A stretch of DNA of 64,000 nt from a virus: IMG/VR virus record IMGVR_UViG_3300025881_000008, positions 40,075 through 104,074 of that record; one strand, written 5' to 3'. Shown here one piece after another: positions 25,177 to 34,418 of this stretch. Made by a program: the position numbers and the translations under genes. Position 1 is the first letter of the stretch. Every line of letters begins with the position of its first letter. The notes below the pieces were generated by a model, which ran no database searches, was not told the DNA's origin, and saw only the letters and a program-made list of their open reading frames with translations.

Positions 25177-26853
25177 TTAGCTTAAACCGCCACCTCCGCC
25201 ACATGCATCAAACGTGAATGTATAAACATTTGATATAACGTCTGGTAAGCCTGACCTAAGTTGTATTATTCTAAAATATTTAGTAGTATCACATGAGTTT
25301 GCAAAAATTAATCTCCTAGGTGAAGTACAATCGCCGGTATTACTACCCCACGGGCCTGTCGGTGATAATGAGTTTTGCACGGTAACTCCTGTACAATTTT
25401 CGATATCGCTCAATGTCCAATCGACATCAACTTCATCAGGATATGATAAAGATCCAAGGTCAGACAATACCCTATTTAATACTGCTGTTGCTGGAATTGG
25501 CGTTGGAGTCGGTGGAACCGAAGTTGGAGTAGGTGTTGGAGTTGGGCCTGCACCTGAGCCACTAGTTGGCGTTGGAGTTGGAGCAACATTAATCAACGTT
25601 ATCGTCCACACTACTTTAACATTAGAATCATTAGGGTGTGTTACAGTTACGTTGTATACCTTTCCAAGCGTTGATGCACTTGTAACCACTCTTATTCTAT
25701 TCAGACTTGGTTCCATTGTAATCGTTAAACCAGCCTGATCAACAGACACGTTACTAGAACTTGGATCTACACCGGCAGGTGTAATTCCGTAATTTAAGTA
25801 TAATGTTGTTGGTGTGTTATATGGTGCAGTTAGAACATTAGATCCATTTATTGTTAATTCTGCTGAACTAAATGGACTACCATCTGCTTTTGCATCAATA
25901 TCACCACCAGAAATACTAATAGTATCTGAAGCAGGTGAACCGTCGGCATTTGCTACAATATCACCACCAACAATACCAATACTATCACCAACTGGAGTGC
26001 CACAATCAGTACATAGTTCTCTCCACTCAGGAGTACCGCTGTTATTATAATAAGCTTCTACAATATCTAAATCAGTATTAAATCTAATCATACCAATCTG
26101 AGGCACAATAGGTCTTTGACCGGTTGTCCCTGCCGGCAATCTTAGATATCCTTTAAATTCTGCATTAATATCAACATCTAAGATACCAGATCCTAATGTT
26201 GACAATTTTATATTTGTATCAGCTAAAGAATTTATATTTACGAAATTTCCACTTAAGTTAAATGAAGAACTATTAGCAACTAAAGTTATCTTATCAGTAT
26301 TGACACCGTATTCTATTAAAGTATTGCCAAATGCATTTTGCCAATTAAATCTGGTATACCCATCTAAAACAGTACTAGTTAATACTAAATTTTTACTAAT
26401 ACCGCCTAGATCGTGATGACGTAATTTTATATAATTTTCAAAAATAACATCTCTACCGATATTTAGTCTAGCATTAGTTTCTATATCACCGTCTGTTAAG
26501 CCTTCTTCAAAATCAGAATCACCTAACCATATAATTGGCATATTTAGATCAGTCCCAACTTTAGGTTTTAGAATGCTAACTTCATTATTACCATCATTAT
26601 TTGTATCTACTTCAACAGTATACCATGGGCTATCAGTAGATCCTGCTACACCCTTTTCACCAATTGGTCCAACTTCACCCTTTTGACCTTTTTGTCCGGT
26701 CGAACCGACCTGGCCCTGATCACCCTTTTGGCCTTTAGGTCCAGCAGGCCCGCCGCCATTTGCTAAGATTTGATCAAAATTATAATTAATCTTTTCAAAC
26801 TTTATAGAGTCCGAATCGCTTGGGTGTAATATCTCTTGAATGTTAATTGCCAT
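25177..26853 (-). CDS. Collagen-like tail fibre protein
   Basis: A 558-aa fibre-type protein. The N-terminus MAINIQEILHPSDSDSIKFEKINYNFDQIL is an attachment segment similar to the start of the 188-aa protein at 40118-40684. Residues 34-72 are Gly-X-Y collagen-like repeats (GPAGPKGQKGDQGQ... GEKGVAGS). A beta-rich shaft follows, with duplicated segments (GIVGGDIVANADGSP and ISGGDIDAKADGSP). An Ig-like domain, a PTPTPTS-rich linker (about 428-460) and a C-terminal FN3/Ig-like domain ending GGGGLS complete it. The layout fits a trimeric host-binding fibre whose C-terminal domain contacts the cell surface. Receptor unknown. Confidence 0.72.
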   Translation of the reverse strand: MAINIQEILHPSDSDSIKFEKINYNFDQILANGGGPAGPKGQKGDQGQVGSTGQKGQKGEVGPIGEKGVAGSTDSPWYTVEVDTNNDGNNEVSILKPKVGTDLNMPIIWLGDSDFEEGLTDGDIETNARLNIGRDVIFENYIKLRHHDLGGISKNLVLTSTVLDGYTRFNWQNAFGNTLIEYGVNTDKITLVANSSSFNLSGNFVNINSLADTNIKLSTLGSGILDVDINAEFKGYLRLPAGTTGQRPIVPQIGMIRFNTDLDIVEAYYNNSGTPEWRELCTDCGTPVGDSIGIVGGDIVANADGSPASDTISISGGDIDAKADGSPFSSAELTINGSNVLTAPYNTPTTLYLNYGITPAGVDPSSSNVSVDQAGLTITMEPSLNRIRVVTSASTLGKVYNVTVTHPNDSNVKVVWTITLINVAPTPTPTSGSGAGPTPTPTPTSVPPTPTPIPATAVLNRVLSDLGSLSYPDEVDVDWTLSDIENCTGVTVQNSLSPTGPWGSNTGDCTSPRRLIFANSCDTTKYFRIIQLRSGLPDVISNVYTFTFDACGGGGGLS

Positions 26854-26854
26854 T

Positions 26855-29800
26855 TTATGACTTTATTTTTATCATAGGTTTGATGTCGTAAGAATATCCT
26901 AATCTTTTATTATATATCAACCTAAAATTCATAGGCTTTTGTTTATGTGATTTATAAGTAAAATTATTGTCAGGGGAAAATCCTCCGTCACCAATTAAAT
27001 TAATATCTACAGTGTTTACAATACTCGAAGCACTACCCTTAAAACGTTTAGTGTATAATTGAATAGAATCAACAACAAACTGTGATATAACATTTTTATT
27101 AATATAGAAATCAGCGTCGTCATTTAGCGTAGTCTTATCTCCGGCAGAATTTTGTGCGCTTACATAATTTCTAATGGCATTTAATACACCATCAGTCCTT
27201 AGAATTCTAGTAGCAACGTCTGTGATATAGAAATCAGCAATAATTTCATTTTCGTCTTCAAACATTAATACTTCTGTATCATTGATAGAGTTTTTTAAGA
27301 TCTCATCCAATTCTTCTTTACTTTCAATAACTTGATAGTTAAACGAATAAAGATTATATTCATTCTTAACTTTCATAGCAGTTGATGCTAAGTAAGATCT
27401 TTCTTCTGTATTGTCTACGGTTCCTGGAACATCTTCGCTTTTTCCACCTGAAAGAGATCTAGTGTAGTAACCAAAATCCCATGAAGATCTAAATACATTA
27501 ACATCTTTTTTAGAAATTGCAATCTCATCAATTAATGGATATAGTGGTAATTTATCAGAAGACTCTGACAATTTAGTAATACCAGTAGGATTAGTTTCAT
27601 TTATTTTATGATAGAAATGATTTTTAATTAATCCCCAGCTACCGTCATGTACGCCACCGTCTTGTATAAACCCAATATTAAATGTAGTACCACATCGATT
27701 GTATCTTTCATAATAAGCTTTAGCCGTAGTTAATTCGTAACTATTTGTAAGAGAGTGTTTGTACATTATTGATTCAAAACCAACTTCTCTTTGATCTGCA
27801 CTTGCTTGAATTCTATTAGATTTAAAATGAGTATACATGTCTGTGAATGTAACAACTGGTCTAAAATCTACCGTATATGCTCCAGCGTGTCTAATCAAGA
27901 ATGGATAATATAAAGCATCATCCTCTCTAGTCAAATTATATCCAATAATACCTTTAAACAGTTTATAACTTTTAGGTTTATCATTATCTTCTTCCACAGA
28001 AAGAGTTGCATATTTAACTATTTCAGTACCATCCTCGAAATTAATAGTAAATCTATTATTATTAATTGTACCATCTTCCTCGACCGTAGTATATGTAACA
28101 CTATCATCGTTTAAGTTAATCATGTTGGCTACACTGTTTATAGAAATCTTATTTAAAATAGTTTCATGTATATTAGTACCTCCATCGACATATGAATATT
28201 TTATTCTTCTTTGGATGTTATTAGGTAAATATGCTACGTCTAAAACATCGTCTGGATCGTTTACATTAACTGGAGGTCCAACAACTTTAATGGTACTTGA
28301 GTTTTCAACAGAGTACACTTTAAACTTATAGATAGTATTACCAGGCGTAGTTGGATATAAATCCATTAACACATCACCGTATAATCCATTTTCACCTAAA
28401 ACAATTTGATTTTCAAAATCAGGGATACTTCCGTCAAAATGATTTATACCTTCAATCGTATATGGTGAACCTTCAGAGAAATTTGCAGTATTCCAACTTA
28501 ATGCACCGTCAAATGGTGTATTCGCATAAGTATAATCTTCTATTGTGTGATCGTATACGATTTTGTGTTTTAATTCATATAACATTTTTCTGTTCATATT
28601 ACCTTTAATCCAGTAATCACCAAGATTTAAAGTAATGAAGAATATTACAAACTTAAACTTTTTATTTTGTATTATTTCAAATTCAACATCGTTATTAGTA
28701 ACATCATTATTAGTTTTTAATAGAATACTAAACTTATATCCATTAAACTCACTGCTTTTCACAAAGTCTAGCGCGGTTTTATTGGTAAATTCTTTTCTAT
28801 TTTTTAAGACAACTTTTAAACCTTTAAATATAGTACTCGCAAAGGCACCAGTATCTCCGCCGTCAATTAAAGTATATTTCTTTTTAAGGTCAGTCTTAAA
28901 AAACGTGTTATTAATATCATCTGGGTTTAAATAACCCCTAGTATACCCGCCGAATGTATCATATATGCCCTGAACATCATCACTGTTTAGATTCTTTTCA
29001 AATCCTTCAGTAATCATAAATTTATCAAAATAATTATTCTTAGTACTCTTAAATAAATTTGGAGTTAATTCAAAATCCTCTATAAAATTAATATATGAGA
29101 ATGTGTTGTTTAATTCATCATATCTTAAATAACTAGGTTTCTTCTCCATATAGAACCACTCATGTGTCATATCATCTTTACTACGTTCAGTAGCACTTAA
29201 ATCAGGTGAAAAGTTTGTTCTACCAAATGCTTCGTTAGTATTTAGATAATAAGGTTGATCTCTAACTGTTAAAGAATCTTTTAAAACCCATTTGTTTATA
29301 TTTGGAACCACTCTCGAATTAGTGGCAAACTCTTTTAATTGATTCTCTTTTAGTCTATCAAATTCACTAGTTATAATTTCAGCAGAAATATCATCAACAG
29401 ATTCTTCTGATAAAATACCAGATAAATTAGAGAAATAATTAATAGGTTTTAGTGGATAATTATCGCTAAAAATATCATTAGCAGATAATGTTGTATTGTA
29501 TTCTCCCGTAATTGGATCAATATTAAGTATGGCATTTTCATATGGTTCATATGCAATATTTGCCGTAGTTTCATAATCTAGTTCTTTTAGATCTGAGTTA
29601 GTAGTATCATAAAAGTCAAAGTTCATATCGTATATGTTATATGCTGAAAATAAACCAATTTTTACAATATTCTCACTAAATACTCTAGCCTCCCCGTCTT
29701 TAATATCGGATTTTAAGCTTAATATTAATTTTGATCTAGTAGAATTAGGTATACTTATATCCTCTACAATATCTATTACTTCGTTAAATATACCAGCATA

Positions 29801-32800
29801 TTTAGTTTCTAAATAATCTCCTACTGAAATTTCGCTTAATGTTGTATTGTTTATGTAAACTGATTTACTAGTAGAATTACCTCCGTTTAAATAATGAGCA
29901 TCCCACTTAGAAAGAATGTAACCCGCACCTTTTCTTAATTTTAAAATATTATTAAAATCAATATTGTCAACATCTATAAAATCAATTACATTTTCTTTGT
30001 TAACTAAAACAGCATGTTGTAATAACCTATATCCAGGAACCCTAGCTTTAACCCAAAGATCAGACCCGATATTATAAGCATCTAAAGGACTATCATCTGC
30101 ATGAATAACTCCTGCTAATGCAGAGGCAATATCACTTAATGTACCTTGGTTAGAGAAGAATTTTCCACTATAAGTTCCTTTCGGTAAAGTATAATTAGCA
30201 GAATATGTTCTGTTTTGAATATTAATATTGGTTTGAATTTGATCAACTCTTATTATAGAACTTATAGCTCCGGTTACCGCCATGTTTAGATCACCTAGGT
30301 TTGTTTCAATCTCAGTTAAAACAATAGACTGTGATTGATAATCAAAACTAATGTGGTAATTACCAACAGCACTAGTCTTTCTGTAGATTGTTATTTTATC
30401 TGGATCACTTATCGCCGACTCAATATTACCAGCAGTCTCCTGAAGAGTAGACCCTAACAATAAAGAATTATCAAATAAATTGTGAGTTCCCTGTGAATCT
30501 TCTAATCGAATATTAATACCCTCTCCCGGTGTTTGTTTAATAAAAGTAAATTTATAAGACTCCTCTCTTGATGCTACCACAGCAATTTTATCATTACTGT
30601 CTGGCACATCTACAATAGACATTTTAACAAAATCGTAGCCTCTTTCGTCATTTTTTATTAGATCGACAGATTTGCCAGTATGTGATATACCTATAGTGCT
30701 AGGAATATCTCCAGTAGAATCATCAATTCTAACTTCTAGATTTAGAGAATCATAAAGACCTGAATTAGATATCTTATAGTATACACCATTAATTAATACA
30801 TAACCAAGTGTTGGCGTAGTACTCATTTGTTTATGTGTTGGAATTGCAGTTGTTGGTTTACTTGGATTTACCAAAGACGAAACCCCTGCGAATTTAATAA
30901 CATTATTAGATATTGAACTTATTTCACCAAAGCCCGAATCTATATCATCTACGTAAAGACCGAAATACCTATTAATGCTATAATCGCTAGAATCATTATC
31001 ATCAAATAAAAATTCTAAGTTTAAAAGATTGGCACATAAAATATTGTTTCTTCTAAAACCGTCTGTGATAAAGTCATTAGCTTCAATTAAAGCTTTATCA
31101 GTCTCTACGAAGTCTTTGTAGATATATTCACCCTTACTAGTTAATTCACCAGAAGACAAATCAATACCATTATAGTTAGTAACTTCATTTTTGCCAAGCG
31201 AAACAGTAATAGGTGATTTAGGGAATGTTTCCTGTTGTACATGTGCCCTGATGTATTTACCCAGGTTTGATTTTTTAGATAAATCAAAAGTTTTGATAAT
31301 CTCAGCGTTCCTTAATATCTCTTGAATCCTCCTAGCATTGTCTAAAGTAACACCAGATGCATCAACACCCCCTGGGTTTTTAACTTTAAATATAACAAAA
31401 TTGTTTGGCATGTTATTATCAGCCCAAATAGGTGCCAACATCCTATAACTCTCATCGTAGTTTTTAGAATAATTATATGTAGTACCATATTGATACTCTT
31501 CCTCTATTTGTTTATTATAAGAATCTAATACTGTCAAGTCCGACTCAGATCTTTTAGTTAAATAAACAAGATCAGATGTGGTGCCGTTTTTCTTAAAGAA
31601 ATTAGCAACATCGGTTGAATAATTACCATTAGGATTTATTGGACTCTTCTTGTATTTTATACCAGCTAAATCTTTACTAGCACTGATACTTTCCATATAA
31701 ACTGAACCATCTGAACTTGTAACTAGTTTAACGTTACCTGATAATTTGGGGTTAGTTCTTAATAGTGGTTTAGCTACATTGTCTAATTTATAGTTAGTTT
31801 CTGTTTTAAAGTTTGGTCCAGCAGAAACAGTTTCATAACCCTCAACAAACGGGAAAGTATATGTAGTTGTAACGCTTGAATTATCACCTATAACACAGAA
31901 ACTAGATGCTATACTTTCATATACATCAACTTTAACTTCACTACTTAAACCTATTTCAACGCCAGCTGAAACAACTGGCCTTTGTTGAGATGTGATACCT
32001 GAATCCTTAAGCAGGGCAATGGCATCGTCAATATCTTCTGCGGTTATTTTAACACTATACTCTAAACAACTATCAAAGCCGCTGGTCTTGATTACATTAC
32101 CAAATGATAAAGTATCAATAAATGTTTTTATATAGCTACCAGCATCACTAGAAACGTCCGTGTGTAGTCCATTAATAACATATATTGGCCAGAATAAAGT
32201 TTCTGTATTATTACCAGCCTCAGGCCCTTCTATTTCCGGATTTAATGAATAAAAACCATAAAATACATTTATATCATTTACACCAGGTTCCGGTCTAGAT
32301 ATGGTATTATTAGTTATGTTGGGCTTTATATAAGTCGAACACTGACCACTCGATACTATACTTGATCCGGAAACAGTAAGTCCGTCTGAGTCATAACCAT
32401 ACCATTTTAAATTAGCGCCATCGCCTGGATTTTCCCAAATTAAATAGCCAGAAAGATCATTAAACACATTTGATTCAAATAAATCTATTTGATCTTCGCT
32501 AGTTGCACCTAATTCAGTTTTATAAACAGGTGTGTTAGATTTAGCTAATCCTAAAAGATCAGTAAAAGGCGCAGTACCCTCTGGTCTAACATACCACAAA
32601 GTGGTGTTCGTAACAACGCCGTTACAAAATTCATTTATACTAGGATCTGATAAATTTGATTTGTTAGCTACTAAACTATATGTAACGTTAACAATATCCT
32701 CTTCACAATACCATTCAAATGTTCCGATAGAAGTTAATCCCCAATCATTAACCAAAGATCTTTTATAATATGTGCCAGCAGGAGCTTCGCTGTAAATACC

Positions 32801-34363
32801 ACTATCAATTAAACCTATCGTACTAGCGCCTCCGGTACTTGTATATAAATCTGAATAATATTCACTAATAAACAGAGGTGTGTTGTCAGCTACTAATTGA
32901 GAAAGTGTTTTTTGAGACGCGCCGTCATACCATACTGTTATTTCTTGATAATCTTCAGCACAATGTGTTATTGTGTTAGTTGCATATAAAACCGCAGTAG
33001 AACTAGAGTTTACCGAAACAGTACATGGAATAATACCATTAGTTACAATTTGACCGCTGCTGTTAATTTTTAATACACTTGTGGCACTATTATCTGAGAC
33101 AGTAATATACACATCTGTCGCGTTTGGTGGTGTAAATTTATTTAATAAAGATTGATCATAAAAAATAGAATCACCGCCAGATAATTGAGCAACATTATTT
33201 GCCTGCACGGTACTTCCGTAGCCAGTCGCCAGTGTTGGAGCGATACACATTGTATTAGGATCACTACCGAACGAGCTTATCTGAAAACTAAATACAGGAG
33301 AATATTCAACCTCAATATTGATAGTTGTTGGTGCAGATTCAGCGCCTTTGGAATCAATTGCTTTAATTACCCAACTATCATTACCAAAATAACCTGCATT
33401 AGGGGTATATGTAGCCCTTATAGAAGTGTTATCGTTTTGAACAAATGATATAGTTCCATTAGGGGTTGCTGTTATTTGTATAAACGATACTGGATCACCA
33501 TCAGCATCTGTCGCATTTACAATAAACATACTAGTGGTATTTTGTAAAACACTCGTACTGGTTGTGGTTATAACTGGTGCAGAATTCTCTGGATTAATAG
33601 TTATGATAGCAGGTGCAGATGTTTGATTTGCAGAATCTGTTACGGTAAACGTAAACGAATCAGAACCTGCCAGTGTTGAGGTATGTGTATAAGTTACTAT
33701 ATTACCTACAATAGTATATGTTCCTTTGGTAGGCGCCGCTACTATATTGTACGTTAAATTATTAGTATCAAAATCATCAGAACCAGATAGTGTAATAGTA
33801 ACTATATCATTCCATGCCACATCGTATGTTGCACTAATAGCAACTGGTGGATTATCTGATGTTGCAGTTGGTGTGGGCGTTGCAGTCGCTGTAGGTTCAG
33901 GTGTTGCAGTCGCTGTAAGTTCCGGCGTTGGTGTCGGAGTTGGAGTTACTACTTCAGTTTCAGTTGGCGTAGGCTCAATTTCAGTTTCAGTTGGCGTAGG
34001 TGTAGGCTCAACTTCTGTCGCTGTCGGCGTAGGTGTAGGCTCAACTTCTGTCGCTGTCGGCGTAGGTGTAGGCTCAACTTCTGTCGCAGTTGGTGTCGGA
34101 GTTACTACCGCACACTCCTCAATTTCAATGACCTCACCAACGGAACTGATAAGTAATACAACAGTATCATCACTTAATCGCCACCAAAGATCTTGTCCAT
34201 CAAATTGTGTCCCAAGTTCTAATCCAGGAGTCGTAAATAGTAGTGTACCTGCCCCTAGCGCGCCTTCATGAAATAATTCAGATAATTCAGTTGTTCCGGT
34301 TGCGCCACATGCTGTTATAGCACTTGAATAACCTAGATCAGTTTTTAATATGATTGATGCCAT
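26855..34363 (-). CDS. Giant virion protein (2502 aa) with PT repeats and cadherin/Ig-like domains
   Basis: The largest gene of the window. Residues 1-86 form a compact N-terminal domain. Residues 87-168 are a Pro/Thr/Glu linker built from VEPTPTPTATE repeats. About 170-350 contain two cadherin- or Big-type Ig domains (SDDFDTNNLTYNIV... DSFTFTVTDSANQTSAP, and ATDADGDPVSF... GYFGNDSWVIKAIDSKG). The central and C-terminal 1700 residues are beta-rich with several YNY/NN-rich segments and no recognised enzyme motif. Length and position between the collagen-like fibre and baseplate genes suggest a long tail fibre or baseplate-periphery protein. The frame is open throughout without frameshift. Confidence 0.65.
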   Translation of the reverse strand: MASIILKTDLGYSSAITACGATGTTELSELFHEGALGAGTLLFTTPGLELGTQFDGQDLWWRLSDDTVVLLISSVGEVIEIEECAVVTPTPTATEVEPTPTPTATEVEPTPTPTATEVEPTPTPTETEIEPTPTETEVVTPTPTPTPELTATATPEPTATATPTPTATSDNPPVAISATYDVAWNDIVTITLSGSDDFDTNNLTYNIVAAPTKGTYTIVGNIVTYTHTSTLAGSDSFTFTVTDSANQTSAPAIITINPENSAPVITTTSTSVLQNTTSMFIVNATDADGDPVSFIQITATPNGTISFVQNDNTSIRATYTPNAGYFGNDSWVIKAIDSKGAESAPTTINIEVEYSPVFSFQISSFGSDPNTMCIAPTLATGYGSTVQANNVAQLSGGDSIFYDQSLLNKFTPPNATDVYITVSDNSATSVLKINSSGQIVTNGIIPCTVSVNSSSTAVLYATNTITHCAEDYQEITVWYDGASQKTLSQLVADNTPLFISEYYSDLYTSTGGASTIGLIDSGIYSEAPAGTYYKRSLVNDWGLTSIGTFEWYCEEDIVNVTYSLVANKSNLSDPSINEFCNGVVTNTTLWYVRPEGTAPFTDLLGLAKSNTPVYKTELGATSEDQIDLFESNVFNDLSGYLIWENPGDGANLKWYGYDSDGLTVSGSSIVSSGQCSTYIKPNITNNTISRPEPGVNDINVFYGFYSLNPEIEGPEAGNNTETLFWPIYVINGLHTDVSSDAGSYIKTFIDTLSFGNVIKTSGFDSCLEYSVKITAEDIDDAIALLKDSGITSQQRPVVSAGVEIGLSSEVKVDVYESIASSFCVIGDNSSVTTTYTFPFVEGYETVSAGPNFKTETNYKLDNVAKPLLRTNPKLSGNVKLVTSSDGSVYMESISASKDLAGIKYKKSPINPNGNYSTDVANFFKKNGTTSDLVYLTKRSESDLTVLDSYNKQIEEEYQYGTTYNYSKNYDESYRMLAPIWADNNMPNNFVIFKVKNPGGVDASGVTLDNARRIQEILRNAEIIKTFDLSKKSNLGKYIRAHVQQETFPKSPITVSLGKNEVTNYNGIDLSSGELTSKGEYIYKDFVETDKALIEANDFITDGFRRNNILCANLLNLEFLFDDNDSSDYSINRYFGLYVDDIDSGFGEISSISNNVIKFAGVSSLVNPSKPTTAIPTHKQMSTTPTLGYVLINGVYYKISNSGLYDSLNLEVRIDDSTGDIPSTIGISHTGKSVDLIKNDERGYDFVKMSIVDVPDSNDKIAVVASREESYKFTFIKQTPGEGINIRLEDSQGTHNLFDNSLLLGSTLQETAGNIESAISDPDKITIYRKTSAVGNYHISFDYQSQSIVLTEIETNLGDLNMAVTGAISSIIRVDQIQTNINIQNRTYSANYTLPKGTYSGKFFSNQGTLSDIASALAGVIHADDSPLDAYNIGSDLWVKARVPGYRLLQHAVLVNKENVIDFIDVDNIDFNNILKLRKGAGYILSKWDAHYLNGGNSTSKSVYINNTTLSEISVGDYLETKYAGIFNEVIDIVEDISIPNSTRSKLILSLKSDIKDGEARVFSENIVKIGLFSAYNIYDMNFDFYDTTNSDLKELDYETTANIAYEPYENAILNIDPITGEYNTTLSANDIFSDNYPLKPINYFSNLSGILSEESVDDISAEIITSEFDRLKENQLKEFATNSRVVPNINKWVLKDSLTVRDQPYYLNTNEAFGRTNFSPDLSATERSKDDMTHEWFYMEKKPSYLRYDELNNTFSYINFIEDFELTPNLFKSTKNNYFDKFMITEGFEKNLNSDDVQGIYDTFGGYTRGYLNPDDINNTFFKTDLKKKYTLIDGGDTGAFASTIFKGLKVVLKNRKEFTNKTALDFVKSSEFNGYKFSILLKTNNDVTNNDVEFEIIQNKKFKFVIFFITLNLGDYWIKGNMNRKMLYELKHKIVYDHTIEDYTYANTPFDGALSWNTANFSEGSPYTIEGINHFDGSIPDFENQIVLGENGLYGDVLMDLYPTTPGNTIYKFKVYSVENSSTIKVVGPPVNVNDPDDVLDVAYLPNNIQRRIKYSYVDGGTNIHETILNKISINSVANMINLNDDSVTYTTVEEDGTINNNRFTINFEDGTEIVKYATLSVEEDNDKPKSYKLFKGIIGYNLTREDDALYYPFLIRHAGAYTVDFRPVVTFTDMYTHFKSNRIQASADQREVGFESIMYKHSLTNSYELTTAKAYYERYNRCGTTFNIGFIQDGGVHDGSWGLIKNHFYHKINETNPTGITKLSESSDKLPLYPLIDEIAISKKDVNVFRSSWDFGYYTRSLSGGKSEDVPGTVDNTEERSYLASTAMKVKNEYNLYSFNYQVIESKEELDEILKNSINDTEVLMFEDENEIIADFYITDVATRILRTDGVLNAIRNYVSAQNSAGDKTTLNDDADFYINKNVISQFVVDSIQLYTKRFKGSASSIVNTVDINLIGDGGFSPDNNFTYKSHKQKPMNFRLIYNKRLGYSYDIKPMIKIKS
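33993..34091 (-). repeat. 33-base tandem repeat (three copies) coding VEPTPTPTATE
   Basis: Three near-identical 33-base units begin at 33993, 34026 and 34059, each coding an 11-residue Pro/Thr/Glu block. Degenerate PT-coding repeats extend the array from about 33860 to 34110. In-frame unit length means copy-number changes would lengthen or shorten the linker without frameshift. Confidence 0.88.
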
Positions 34364-34374
34364 TTAGTTAAATC

Positions 34375-34382
34375 TTTTTATA
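34375..34382 (-). promoter_or_regulatory. Candidate late promoter box (TATAAAAA)
   Basis: Minus-strand TATAAAAA 11 bases upstream of the ATG of the 2502-aa gene, in a 55-base intergenic gap. Confidence 0.35.
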
Positions 34383-34418
34383 CACAGTCCACCTGTCTGT
34401 ATTATATATCCAGATTTA

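Noticed and set aside
33860-34110. Regular repeats considered as a CRISPR array
   Set aside because: Units are tandem without spacers, in frame, and code a PT linker.
33726-34271. Plus-strand ORF of 181 codons, V/G/S-rich
   Set aside because: It is the antisense of the Pro/Thr repeat region of the 2502-aa gene; its repetitive composition follows from the 33-base repeats and there is no start context or neighbour on that strand.
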